A stretch of DNA of 64,000 nt from Breviolum minutum Mf 1.05b.01. Taxonomy: Eukaryota > Sar > Dinophyceae > Suessiales > Symbiodiniaceae. Position numbers and translations under genes: made by a program. This document shows, piece after piece, positions 22,163 to 33,299 of the stretch. The stretch covers positions 186,001 to 250,000 of the forward strand of contig DF239144.1 in the NCBI GenBank assembly GCA_000507305.1. Direction: 5' to 3'. Under the pieces are notes generated by a model. The model did not search any database. It worked only from the letters and a program-made list of their open reading frames with translations, and was not told where the DNA came from. Each line of letters starts with the position of its first letter. Positions within the stretch are counted from its first letter, which is position 1.

Positions 22163-22834
22163 TTGACAACTCAAAAAGATCTGGATGTGTTTTTTTCAAG
22201 AAAGACAGCTGGAAAAAAAAGGTTTAGGGCAAAATTATGGCTACATCAGACGATGTCAACTCTAAAGGGTACTGTAGTATAGTTGAGTAAGGCAATTCCT
22301 TGACTTTAGATTTGTTTATTTGATTGTCTTCGCATTTAGAGAGAATCATATGTTCTTTGACATAAAAATTGAAAGTATAATTTGACAGGTCATCCACTTA
22401 AAAAGTGCCTAAACCTTTAGATGTGTGCACTGACCACTTTTCTGTCATTTCCGGCTGAAATTGATCCCAGCCCAATTTTTTTTTGGGGACATCATATCCA
22501 TTGGAGATACATATTTGGGATGTTTTGAGTGATGGCATACACCCCAAAAAAAATAACTAACCACTGGACCCTGATCATGGAGGTGGATTTGTCAGATGTG
22601 TTTCCTTTTCTAAGGGGGTGAGGTTCAGCTTCCAGCCGTTAAATTTGCGGGGGAAAAATCACCGGGGCCACGCTGCCAACGTGGACCGTCGACCGAGGCA
22701 ATTCTTGAAGATGCTCATGGGAGGTTCGGCCTTTGGTTGTTTGTTGGGTATACGGTATATAAATAAACCATGATCAGGTATTATATATAAATGGGTATAT
22801 ACGATATATAAAGAATACAAGCACCATTTAAGGT

Positions 22835-22960
22835 ATATGTGTGTTTTATCATATAGGGGTTGAAAAAAGTATCTGGGGATTGTTTCGTAAACCGGTACAA
22901 TGATCCATATTAAACAACCAAGTATAATGGAAAGTGCGAGTTTTTTTGGGTGGCTCAATT
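22835..22960. repeat. Inverted-repeat element, family D
   Basis: Contains ATCCATATTAAACAACCAAGTATAATGG and ends TTTTTTTGGGTGGCTCAATTG, matching the right half of the 16498 copy. Confidence 0.6.
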
Positions 22961-23822
22961 GTTTCCAGAAGATGCATTGTGATAGAAACTAAGAAGGCAA
23001 TGAATTTTGGATGCGTAGTATGATATGGTGATTTTTGTGAAGGTCTCGCCAGATCTTTCGCAGAGATACCCTGAGAACTAATCTACATACTACTGTGTAT
23101 ACTGAAGGTGATTAAGAAAATCGAGATGCAATACATTGATTAGTTCATATTTCCCGGTCACCCACGCGCCACCACGTCAAACCAATTGTGGAAGTTGGCG
23201 GCTTGTGCAGGAAAGTCAGAGGAACAGGCGCAACAAAACGGGGGGGTTGAGGGCAAGATCCTTACATTGTACTTTGCTTTGTTTAAGATGATTTTACACT
23301 TTCTACCCATGGTAAATCACCATTAAGCCGCCAGTTGGGGAATTTTGTTTTTTTTCTAAAACGGTCCTACAGCTCCCCCCCCCTGGGATCAGGAGCGTCC
23401 CTTATTGGAGGGTGCCTCACCAGACGAGACGAAGGAGCGGGAAGGTGGTAATGTGGTAGGTGGTGTTGTGCTTGATGTACATGTCTAGCAAACCCAGTAC
23501 TTTTGTATTTACATATTATTTGTATATGGGTGTAACTTGTTTGATTATTTTGCAATACATTTCATTACATATCATTACATATATATATATATATATACGT
23601 TTATGTACATATATCTATGGCCCATGGCATTGCAAGTGCAAGCATTTGATGACATTGGATCTGAAATTTGATTGTTGAAATTCTGTGAGAAGCTCTGTTT
23701 TAATCGTTATGTTGCTTTGTTTCATCTCGTTTGACGAGGGTTTTATCTATTACTGGATGTATCCCCGGTTGTGCTTCTGATGGAGCCTGTTCAAGATGCG
23801 CATTTGGAGATGTACCAAAGCT

Positions 23823-24106
23823 CATTTGGAGATGCACCAAAGCTTGCGCGAATGTGTTGAGCTGCTCCAAAGTAACTGCCGGCAGATCAAGTCCTCACTC
23901 GATTCGATGATCAGCACTTTGGGGAGCACCAACCCAATGTTTGCCTTTGTTTCCTGGCAGGGCTGGGCTTGGCAGGCTCTGTGAATGGCATTGTTTTGTG
24001 AGAACAACCAATCCTTGACTATGATTCTCGGTGCCTCTGATGAAGAAGCCCCTGATGAACCGCCTTCCAAGAGGCCAAGGACAAGCGATCCGCCTACGAG
24101 AGATGA
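23823..24106 (+). CDS. Penultimate exon(s) of an unknown protein
   Basis: Protein-like frame: LRECVELLQSNCRQIKSSLD, an in-frame TGA at 23982-23984, then MILGASDEEAPDEPPSKRPR with a basic patch resembling a nuclear localisation signal. The TGA implies either a short intron between the two halves or that only the second half is coding. The last half ends at a GTTATA donor after 24106 that joins in phase to 24237. No family recognised. Confidence 0.45.
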
Positions 24107-24236
24107 GTTATATATACCTGGAACCTGTTTGTCCTCTATTTTGGTGGTTGAACCCTCCAAAACAAGGCCAAAATTCCAATCAAAACAAGGGGCCCCGTTT
24201 GGGTTCCAGGTATATATTATATAATTATATACGTAG
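24107..24236 (+). other. Intron formed by one inverted-repeat element (family F)
   Basis: 130-base candidate intron, GT at 24107 and ACGTAG at its end. Just inside both ends lie the arms TATATATACCTGGAACC and GGTTCCAGGTATATAT, so the element fills the intron. A second family F copy is at 35519. Confidence 0.6.
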
Positions 24237-24288
24237 CAAGCTTTTTCTTGGAGTCGGGAAGCGAGCCAAGGAGCTGGGGGTTTCATAA
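24237..24288 (+). CDS. Last exon of the 23.8 kb unknown protein
   Basis: Joined in phase across the element intron it reads RDDKLFLGVGKRAKELGVS and then a TAA stop at 24286-24288. Another frame here also looks protein-like (QGAGGFITGALAERFGATPN) but needs a different junction. Confidence 0.4.
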
Positions 24289-24351
24289 CAGGAGCTTTGG
24301 CGGAGCGATTTGGAGCTACCCCCAACTTTCGATCAGCACAGATAGACTCTA

Positions 24352-24440
24352 CATGGGTGTTTCCAAAAATAAAGATGATTTATAAGAGAAAACCCTATTA
24401 AAATGGATGATTTGGGGGTACCACTATTTTCGGATACATC
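24352..24440. repeat. Inverted-repeat element, family I
   Basis: Left GGGTGTTTCCAAAAATAAAGATG, right GGGGGTACCACTATTTTCGGATACATCC, interior AAACCCTATTAAAATGG. Confidence 0.7.
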
Positions 24441-24899
24441 CACATAGACCTCCTCATTGATCAAGGGAAATTGGTTGCCCCCCCTAACGTACGTGTACCC
24501 ATGGTATTTTTTTTGTTCTAGGTATTCTTGAAAATTATCACCCATAAATACCCACGTAATATATGGCTTATATAGGGATTTCCCATACAGGTACGTTGGG
24601 CAGGGGTACATCCAACTATACCCTGAAGTAAGAAGTAGACCGATCGAAATCTCCACTTTCATCCAAAACAGCAAGGCACTGGCAACATTTTTTCCAGCCA
24701 ACGAGAAGATGTATTCATTGTGGGCAGATTCCCCAAAAAGGTTGGGTTTTTGTAGGGGAATACAAAAATTGACCAGCCAAGTCAGGTGTCCTTTGAATCC
24801 TTCTTGTAGAAATTCATCTAGAAATTTTGGGGGGGAATTTACCACAGTCCTATGGATAGTATGGGATACGTACGTCCTCCATGCTTTCGCATAAGAATC

Positions 24900-25680
24900 A
24901 AACCAATCTAAGCCTGAAAGTTAAAATCTAAGCCTGGAGGTTGTTGGCAAGAAATCTGTTCCCCTGCTTCATCGCTACCCAATAAATCATACAAACTTCG
25001 TGTCCAAAAAACCCTCGTAGTCCTTGACCTTTGTTTGCTGTATCTTTCAGTGTTGGGAATAGGACTCATCAATCTCTACGTTTGATTATGGCATCCCCTA
25101 GCTTGAGCAGGAAAATCATCATTTGTTTGTCCACAACGCGTGTTTTTTCTTCGTTGTATCTCCAACCCTAAATCAAACAAAACAAAATTTTGAGTTTCCC
25201 TGAATTTGACATGCAAGGAACCTTCAGAAATCTTCTAGATTACACATCGACAGCCTGGATTCTGAGTCATGGCTCGGGGTGCTGAGTGTTTAGTTGGATA
25301 ATCCATTTGGAGAGAAGCTCGCAGCGAGATAATCCAGCGAGATGATGCTACCCCAAGTCACCCAGCCAACATTTTTGAATGGGTTTGGGTAGAGTGTAGA
25401 GCTGATTTCAAGATGGATCATGTTATGCATTTTTCAAAGTATCCTCACATTGGCACACGTTTGGCGATACCCTACTGTTTTGAAATCAACAGCCTTTTTG
25501 CAGTCTGAATTTGTTTGTTTGTCGGTTTGAGGCATCTTCCACATTCCAAAGCACTGTACTCACCATTCTTTCTGATTGATGTGCAAAGGTAATCCCAAAA
25601 AAACACAAGCCTTTGAAGACACAAGCAGGGAGCTTTGAGAACACGCTCGATTCATCGAGGAAAACAGCAAGTTCCTACAC
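24900..25680. other. No recognisable gene
   Basis: Mostly unique sequence. One unassigned open frame (about 25300-25505) contains REARSEIIQRDDATPSHPAN and could be coding, but I see no good splice sites around it. Confidence 0.4.
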
Positions 25681-25724
25681 CTTTAAGATGCAATCATGCA
25701 TGAATCATAATATGTATAATATGT

Positions 25725-25790
25725 ATACCTGGATCTTCCAAGGGGTGCGAAATGGATGATAAGGGGTGCCAATACACCATCCGTAGGGTT
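25725..25790. repeat. Left arm of a long inverted repeat
   Basis: TATACCTGGATCTTCCAAGGGG through GGATGATAAGGGGTGCC to ACACCATCC. It is answered in inverted orientation about 430 bases downstream. Confidence 0.85.
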
Positions 25791-26204
25791 AAAACAGCAC
25801 CCATTGGAATATGCTGGTATATATACAGTTTTTACCACCTTTTCTTTTATAATATGTAAGATCCTCCAAGAGTGGCACATGATGGCAGATGTGACCTCCC
25901 ATCGTGTTTGAGGCAGCGTTAAGAGGTTTCTGAGTCAACTCGACAAAGGCTGGATTCGATCATAGGTTCCTCTTTGATTGGTGGAAAATAAAATTCTCGA
26001 TGGGTGTGAAGCAAGTGCAGCAATAGTAGAAACAAATCCACAAACGATGTGAAGTCGATTTTTTCAATAGCTAATGTACATTCTAGAGATGATTTGTTTT
26101 TATCAGTGAAAGTTTGTCATCAGTGAATAAACTTATTCAACATAAAAAAAGCTCAGCATATCAGCAGAATGGGATTGTGATTGGAACATACCAGCATCTT
26201 CCGC

Positions 26205-26268
26205 TAAGGGATGGTGTATGGGCACCCCTTATCATCCATTCAGCACCCCTTGGAAGATCCAGGTATTA
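26205..26268. repeat. Right arm of a long inverted repeat
   Basis: GGATGGTGTATGGGCACCCC, then TTATCATCCATTCAGC, then CCCCTTGGAAGATCCAGGTA. Inverted partner of 25725-25790 with a few mismatches. Confidence 0.85.
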
Positions 26269-26446
26269 GTTTCCTATCTTGCACCCTTTTTTCCGGAAAG
26301 CATTTGTTTCTCAGATTTGAAAAAACACCCCTTGGTGCGAGCCGTTCCCTTTTACCAAACAAAACATCCCAAAAAACCCAAACCTTCCATGAAAACACCA
26401 AACAGCATTGTTTCATACAACAAATGGCATAACAGTGGTTTACTAC

Positions 26447-26543
26447 TGTTGATGGAAGAAATCATGCACCACCTGGGATGTATAAAATCTTGTAAATAAT
26501 GGGATTACCTACCTACCTCAACTGGTGCAGGGTTCCTTCCATC
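26447..26543. repeat. Inverted-repeat element, family E
   Basis: GATGGAAGAAATCATGCACCACCTGGGATGTATAAAATC at the left and CTCAACTGGTGCAGGGTTCCTTCCATC at the right. Strong arms. Confidence 0.85.
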
Positions 26544-27049
26544 AAGCGTAGGTTTCAATTTTTTTGTTCAAACTTGGTGGAGATGTTGGCCCATTTTGAC
26601 TGGCCCAAAAGCCACCAAACTTGGAAAAGAACATTCGCCTTTCGGCGGCTTTGGATATATTTGGATTTCAGTAGGGTGCTTTAATTGTCTTCTACCGCGG
26701 TAAATCACAATTATATAAATCATTAAATCACAAGGAATTTTGTGGTACTTTTTCCAATCATCTTGAGAAAATGTGAGTTTGGTGTTGGGTTTTCTGTGGT
26801 TCACAAGTGCACCACTGCAATCCACGGACATGAATCCAAGTCAGAAGGGAACCTGCCGTAGTGTGCCACGCGTCTGCACCGTAGGCCGATCTTGTAGGAA
26901 AGAAAAGAAGATCAAGTTGGTGTTTGGCATTAGCTACAATGAGTCTAGTGGCTCTAGTATGAACTGACGTGTATGCCTTTGAACTCTGCATCTCTGTTGA
27001 GTCGCAGTTGCTTACTAGATTTTTTTGTAATGATGTTTTTTTCTTTTGA

Positions 27050-27132
27050 TGGCTGTTGTTGTTGTTGTTGTTGTTGATGTTGATTGTTGATTGTTGTTGA
27101 TGTTGATGATGTTGTTGTTGTTGTTGTTGTTG
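27050..27132. repeat. (TTG)n-rich microsatellite
   Basis: Imperfect GTT/GAT trinucleotide array. Reading it on the minus strand gives false Gln/Thr/Asn-rich frames. Confidence 0.9.
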
Positions 27133-27139
27133 TCGGGGT

Positions 27140-28930
27140 GGTCTCGTCAATTGTAGTCATCCGCACCTTTAGTATCCTTTATTCGCTTGTGTTGTGACCC
27201 TTAGCACCATGATTCTTTACGCGCTGATGTTGATGTTGATGGTGTTGTTCTTGTAGGGAAATAAGGTAACATTTGAACGCTGTGGCACATAAGCAAAACA
27301 CCAACGATGCCAAGGTATTTTGTGCTTTCCCAACACTTCACCAGCTGTATATGGAAGGACAGCTTGACAAGAAAATTGACACATGTAAGCATCGTATAAT
27401 ATATGTTGATAAGCTTCGAAACCCAGTGGTGAATGAAGGCTAATCAATAGAGATGGCCTACTAAACTACTTAACAAGTTATTTCCCTGGTGGTCACTGTT
27501 ACTGAGCGCGGACTTGGGTTTCTTTACATTGTCTACTTTCGTACAGTGAAATCACCACTTGGTGAATATGTCTGACATCTCTGGAACTTTTGCCATTAGA
27601 TGAGTCGCAAATCTCAGTCACCTAAGAGCTCCAAGTCTCTGTCATTTTTAGCTGGGCTGTGTTTAGTAACGAGTAAACGAGCAACAGATGACCATTTTCC
27701 CTACGAAATGACGAGCAAATAGTGGTGGGAAAGCCACGCACAAAAGACAAAAAAGACCTCAGAGCTGACCGTTCCAAGAACCAGCAGCTCTGAGAAACAG
27801 CTCTGCATGAATGCAGTGCGCCAAGCAACGTTGACTCGTGCTCCTTGTCTCCTGTGTTTGATACATGACATAAAATGTCAGGAATTTCTCTATTTAGAGG
27901 TTTGAACAGATATGAGTCCCGGAAAGCTTCTAGCTTTTCTCCCACATTTTTCCAGGGTTTACCAGGATGAAATTTCCAATTGCGGTATTTTGGCAGTTGT
28001 CACAGATTACGGGCTGCTGTCAGTCCAAAGTGCATGGTAGCGACATGTTGAGTTGCATTGATGAGGCAGGTGTCTATGACCTTCTTGTGTAGGTGGTGAA
28101 ACTTCAAATATTTTCAGAATTTTCACCCCGATCCTGGCGAAATGATCTAATTTGACTGCAGCATTTCAGCACTTCGTGTGAAATTTCTTGAAACAACATT
28201 TGCTTCTGGGCCCACTGAACCCCTGGAATTGAAATGGATGATATGTCGAAAATGGATAAAAAGACATGGGCACTTCATTTATCATAGGATCCACGGGACT
28301 GGTATATTTTACCAAATCAACAGGAGCACGGGTGATGTTGGCCAATGGTACCTGAAAATTCCAGTAGAAAATTGATGGTAGTTTGATGATGGTTGATGGT
28401 TGAAACAATTGTTTTTTTATGGTAGTAATGATTTTGGAGTTTGCATGTTTCAAGTTTGAAGGACTTGCTTGTATATGTAAAAAGATACCCTCCAGGGAAA
28501 ATTCACATAACATATCATCACCTTAAGTTAAAAGGAAAAGCATCGACTCAAAAGTATCTGGAAAGGGAGGACAACATGTTGAGAAGTCTGAGGGTTTGGT
28601 ATTTTTCTGTTTCAAACATGTTCTGGTCCACATGCGACTGATGTCTCTTGATTTTGAAAAAAAACGATCTGTCACGCTTGAGAAAATTGCGGTGGAATTC
28701 CGTGGCGGCCGAACCATGGAGCCCGGTGTTGGTTTCGGAGCATTCATTTGCATAGTTTTTGGACGTCGGCTGGAACTTATTTCAGCAGGTATTACGGCAA
28801 AGATACGGCTATGAATTAATAGATAGATTTGATCTTAGAAGATGGTATAGTTGGGTTGTGGAGGGAGCCGAGAAAATTGCGTACTAGTTGTCGTACTGTT
28901 CGTACTAGTTTTCTATTAAGTGCTTCAAGA
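27140..28930. other. No recognisable gene
   Basis: Unique sequence with no clear exon. A short frame near 28680-28770 (VEFRGGRTMEPGVGFGAF) is protein-like but has no supporting splice sites. Confidence 0.4.
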
Positions 28931-28949
28931 AAACCCATTGGCCCCAGTG

Positions 28950-29058
28950 ATACTGTTGACGGCTGAAATCCCAAACAACCACCTGGGATGTATAAAACCC
29001 TGTAAATAACGTGATATTTACCACATCAACTGGTGCAGGATTTCTTCCATCAACAGTA
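28950..29058. repeat. Inverted-repeat element, family E
   Basis: TACTGTTGACGGCTGAAATCCC, CCACCTGGGATGTATAAAACCCTGTAAATAACG, then CAACTGGTGCAGGATTTCTTCCATCAACAGTA. Confidence 0.85.
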
Positions 29059-29297
29059 TGACGAAAATTTAAGGATACTTGCGGTACTCCCCCAATGCCG
29101 AGAAGATTCCAAGGCCTTAAGAAGGCCGAGAAGTAGGAGATGATGATGGTGGCTAAGAATCCCTGGCAAATCCCAGACACCCCCCATGTATGGCAGGTAT
29201 ATATAGTACCTACGATTTTGCTCTTTGTTTTTAATGGTAAATGTAGATTTACCAGACATTGAGTGTTTGGGTATTGGATGGTTACTATCAACTGGGT

Positions 29298-29403
29298 TAC
29301 ACTCCTATAAACTAACATAGATTGCTGGAACATCCAGTATTTTGATGGTATTTCCCAGGAAAGATGAATTGTTCATGGTGATTTGTTAGTTTACCGAAGG
29401 GTA
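29298..29403. repeat. Inverted-repeat element, family L
   Basis: Left ACACTCCTATAAACTAACATAG, right TTGTTAGTTTACCGAAGGGT. Related half-copies at 51259 and 54185. Confidence 0.65.
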
Positions 29404-29903
29404 GCCCGACTGTCCTCCCTCCAAAAAATGACCAGACAATTTCTACATGAGGGAAACTAAAGCATATGAATCCCGAAAGAGAATTGGTGGTTCAATAAGT
29501 TTATTGCCGCATCTTGATACATGATTCCTGGCTGCGTAGTTACCTTGCAAAGAACTTACCAAAGATGAGAACATTGAAATAATATAGATATGGCACGTTT
29601 CCGCACGCTTTGCAAGTGGATTGCAACTGGATTCAATTGGCTTGCGGATTAGTGATTGATAAGTTTTGTTCCTTCCATTTTTCCAACAACCATGCTTCTG
29701 GTGGACAATGGGTTCCCCACCCCCAGACGAGTTTCCACTGAAGCATGAGGATCACAAGGCCTTCCTAGACACATCTGAACATTCAGGTTTAAGCGATGTG
29801 TAATCAGAAATGAACGACATTGTTTGATGTATATGATGTATCAACTTATCATAAAGCAATTATAGTATCACCTCACATGACATGTAAGATTATAGCTCAG
29901 CTA

Positions 29904-30010
29904 CACTCCCTGAAGCTAACAGTTCGCACCTGAAAATAGGCCTTTTCAAAAGGAAAGGATCGTCTTCCAACCATCCATTCTCAGGTGCGAACTGTTAGTT
30001 TCAGGGAGGG
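29904..30010. repeat. Inverted-repeat element, family A (best copy)
   Basis: Arms ACTCCCTGAAACTAACAGTT + CGCACCTGA and TCAGGTGCG + AACTGTTAGTTTCAGGGAG are almost perfectly complementary over about 28 bases. The loop contains CGTCTTCCAACCATC, shared with other family A copies. Confidence 0.95.
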
Positions 30011-30187
30011 TAAATATTCAATTAACAATGACTGTGACTATGACTAGTCTTTACAACGCACCCGGTTCGATAGGTCAACTTGATTAGCCCAACATACAAC
30101 CCACCGAAACGAGCCTTGCTATGAACAAAGCTGGTTTCCTGGATTGGACGTCCCATCAACAGCAGTAGGAAGCAAAAAAAAGAGCCC

Positions 30188-30325
30188 CGAAAGGTTGTTT
30201 AGGGGATTTGTTGGGTATAAAAAAACTACCCAAGTATATATAGAAATTATTTCATAAACCAAAATCAAGGATCCCATGTTAAACTAATGGAAAGTATACG
30301 GCCGTTTTTTTTTCGTGGCTGGCTT
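30188..30325. repeat. Inverted-repeat element, family D
   Basis: GGTTGTTTAGGGGATTTGTTGGG at the left, GGATCCCATGTTAAACTAATGG and TTTTTTTTTCGTGGCTGGC at the right. Confidence 0.65.
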
Positions 30326-30600
30326 GGGGAAATCAATTCAAGCCGCACATCGTTTGGCAAATGATAACGACCATTCACCGCTAGTTAGGAATTCCCCAAA
30401 CTGGTGGTGATCGTAACGGAGCTTCCCCCCAAGTGCCAGAAAAAGTCTGGTTTAGGATTCACTCAAGCAGACCATAAAAAAGGATAGGCTCACAGGAATT
30501 GTTGATTATAATTCACCGCTTAAGTGATGGTCTTTTCGGTTCAAGACCATAAACTTCATGGGTTTTCGGACTTCCAGCAAAATCGTCATAATTTGCCCAG

Positions 30601-30721
30601 AAATTTGCAAATGTCAAAAAATTGGGCCCAAACTTTGGACCAAGCAGCAAGCGTTTCGACTTGGATTTGTTTGCCCCGCAACATTTATTAGACCAACTTG
30701 AGTGGCCTCTGTCTGCCACAG
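30601..30721 (+). CDS. Candidate exon, unknown function
   Basis: Acceptor ATTTGCCCAG and donor ACAG|GTACCC bound an open stretch with no stop. It encodes FANVKKLGPNFGPSSKRFDL and DLFAPQHLLDQLEWPLSAT. Composition and both splice sites argue for a real exon on this strand. The opposite strand is open too, but without comparable signals. No family recognised. Confidence 0.5.
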
Positions 30722-31439
30722 GTACCCCAGCAAACGACATGTTTATCCCGACATGTTCATGGGAAGTGCAACTTTAAGAAATATTGTGCATATTTGATGT
30801 AAGAATGAGGTACCAGGTGCCACAAAGCCACAAAGACAACTGTTTGGATGAATCCTGACTGGAATAACATTGCTTCTGTCTAAGTCTTAAGCTCGTGCTA
30901 ATACGAGCTTCTTCCAAGCATTGACTATAGATTGACCTGTATAGAACGGTGGCAGCAGCAATGGACTGGCCTTTGCAATGCATTTGGCTGGTGTGGATCT
31001 GAGGAGCCAAAAACAAGCGTGCGAAACCCAGGATCCCAGATCACCAGGAAGGTTTGCATTTCTTAGATTCGTGGATCCTACAAGGTCCGCCCATACTAGT
31101 TTGTAGATGCAGTTAACACTTTAGAACCTCTATAAATGTCATAAATGGATATAGATAAATTGACAACTCGTGTTTTACCCACCCATATCAGTGGAGTTAT
31201 AACAACCCTACTATACCTGACTTGGGGGCCCACCTTGTAACTTCCTAAATTTGTCCCTTACCAATTTGACAGGTCCGGATGATCCGTTTGGTCGAAGTGG
31301 AAACTAGCAAACTATATGTTTCATTATGTTTCATGTTTTGAATACCACTGCATGGTGATCATGGAACTCCTTGCCAGGTCATTCTGTTGCGGTCATCCAT
31401 CTGAGCGTTGCTGGTCCATTTGTACCCAGGGGCCCCTTT

Positions 31440-31690
31440 CAAGCAGCGCACCACTCGTGACAGGTGTGAGCCCTCGTTTGCTGTGAACCAATCATCATCC
31501 TTTTAGTTGCCATTGCAACATTCCAGCAAGCTCGGAGAACCAGGCCGGGAAGAGGCCAATCCAGGCTCACATTGCTCGTGGCTTGGCGCCGCGTACGTTG
31601 GGTGTGTTGGTATGTGGGTGCGGCCAATCCGATGATCTGGTTGACGTCCGGCCCACCCCTTAATGATGAGGTGGATGCATGATGCATGCC
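31440..31690. other. GC-richer unique segment, coding status unclear
   Basis: Richer in G and C than its flanks and open on both strands; the plus frame contains LLVAWRRVRWVCWYVGAANP. No splice sites convincingly frame it and I recognise no family. Confidence 0.25.
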
Positions 31691-31968
31691 ACTTTCGATC
31701 GCCTGAAAGGAACCAGTTGTGGCGATTTGTCAGCAGTTTTTTGTTTTTCAGGTTTGCTGACCCAAAGCTTCCATTAGTTCATTAATGAAGGAAGTAGTCC
31801 TTCATTTTAAGAATCTGATTTATTCGCGTCTATTCAAACAAGAAATTCAAATTTCTTTACGGGATCTTGAATGATCCTCTTGTTTCTTTAGGAGTATTTG
31901 AACCTCCTACATGTGGATGAGCCACCCAAGAAATTGCAAATCTCCTTGGCATGACCTAAGACCCAGGC

Positions 31969-32274
31969 GACTGTATTTCCTCAAATGTCAAGCACTTCCA
32001 TTGCTTCACCTGCTTTACCGTTTCTCATTCAAAGTTCCTTGCTTTTGTCACCGGGGAGTGGAAAAAGCACATGAAATCAGCTTGTGACAGGCTCTTTGGG
32101 TGGCTGAACGGCTGGAACACCCGTGCCAAGAAGAATGGTTCGAAAATCCAGAAGCTTGAGGAGTTAGTTGAAATGGCCAAGGTAGAGTCCTCCAAACACC
32201 AGTTCGCAGACCCAGCCAGTCGCATTGAGGTTGTTCACGATGAATTTGCAAAGCCAAGGTCTGCTTGCTTCTGA
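31969..32274 (+). CDS. Candidate coding segment, first frame
   Basis: Open from just after a TAA to a TGA at 32272-32274. Encodes KFLAFVTGEWKKHMKSACDR, WLNGWNTRAKKNG and KIQKLEELVEMAKVESSKH, a lysine- and glutamate-rich, helix-prone sequence. The protein-like reading then continues in another frame (next entry). No family recognised. Confidence 0.5.
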   Translation, partial: DCISSNVKHFHCFTCFTVSHSKFLAFVTGEWKKHMKSACDRLFGWLNGWNTRAKKNGSKIQKLEELVEMAKVESSKHQFADPASRIEVVHDEFAKPRSACF

Positions 32275-32744
32275 CCTCCATATCACCAGAACCCCTTGCA
32301 TCGGAGCCCGACCTGCCACAGAACCATTTTGGCGGCACAAAGTGAGAGTCCAGAACTTTGTCTTCAGCACGCAAACTACAGGAACCGATCTGTCTTCCAG
32401 TCTCTACCACGAAGACACAGAAGCTGCTGCGGACTGGCGCAGAGGTTTCTATGGAAAGGGGGAAGCCTCTTGGAATACAAACCCGAAGGGATTGAAGAGG
32501 GATGAAGAGACAGCTTTGACCCGAAGACAGGGCGCTCAAGAAAGCTTGCTGCCCAACGCAAAGGAACTTCGCCGCAGAGCCCCTTTGACAGAAGAAGAAC
32601 TTCGACGAAAGAAAGACGCCTTCATCTCACGTCGACAAAAACGAAAAATAGAAGGGCCATAGTGGACCCTGCTGCAGCAAGCCAGAGCAGCAGCAGTAGC
32701 AGCTCCAACGAGAGCGGTGGCAACGCTGATGATGAAGATCCAAT
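32225..32744 (+). CDS. Candidate coding segment, frame-shifted continuation
   Basis: Frame 2 is open to a TAG at 32660-32662. It encodes HKVRVQNFVFSTQTTGTDLS and, near its end, RRAPLTEEELRRKKDAFISR. Over a run of As (about 32637-32648) the sensible reading moves to frame 1 (AIVDPAAASQSSSSSSSNES, then a Gly/Asp/Glu tail) up to a GTGAGTG donor after 32744. Either two frameshifts (assembly error or decayed gene) or unrecognised short introns. Function unknown. Confidence 0.45.
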
Positions 32745-33159
32745 GTGAGTGAATGCAATTCAGGAATTTTATATCAGATCTCTTCACAAAATGGCCTTCA
32801 GCATTCCGTTTCACGAAATTCCATCTTGAATCCTGCCTGGCATATTGCCTTGGGACAGTGACTGCATCGGATCGTTCGCAGCATGGATTTCAGTATCACA
32901 AAAAGACGAGTTCATCCTCCCTTTTATCAGCAATCTCCATAGCTTCCTTCATACAATTCTTTATTTTTGAACATACTAAGATTTCATGATGGTGCCAGAT
33001 ACAACAAAACCCTGTAAACCGATATGGCCCCCCAAAAAAACGATAACCCTTCAAAAACATACTAGACAATTATAATATATTTCCACGGCGCCTCATATAT
33101 ATTTGTTGAAATTTATATGACTTAACCCCCCCAATATCGGCTTCCATCGGCCCCTTCAG

Positions 33160-33263
33160 CATTGAACTCAGCTTGCGCCAGGAGATGGCAGCGCCAGGAC
33201 ATGTGGATGCTCGAAAAGAATCAACTCCTTGCAGCTATGGCCCGAACCTTTCATCATACGTTG
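33160..33263 (+). CDS. Candidate exon, unknown function
   Basis: Acceptor GGCCCCTTCAG, donor ACGTTG|GTTTAA. Encodes RRWQRQDMWMLEKNQLLAAM and then ARTFHHT. May belong with the 32 kb segment (donor GTGAGTG at 32745). No family recognised. Confidence 0.4.
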
Positions 33264-33299
33264 GTTTAATCAGGCATAGGGTGGGGCCCCTTCTGATTT

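Noticed and set aside
23822..24325. 167-codon minus-strand frame
   Set aside because: Shadow of the plus-strand exons at 23.8-24.3 kb; it reads straight through the family F element.
26758..27166. Gln/Asn/Thr-rich minus-strand proteins
   Set aside because: Translations of the TTG microsatellite.
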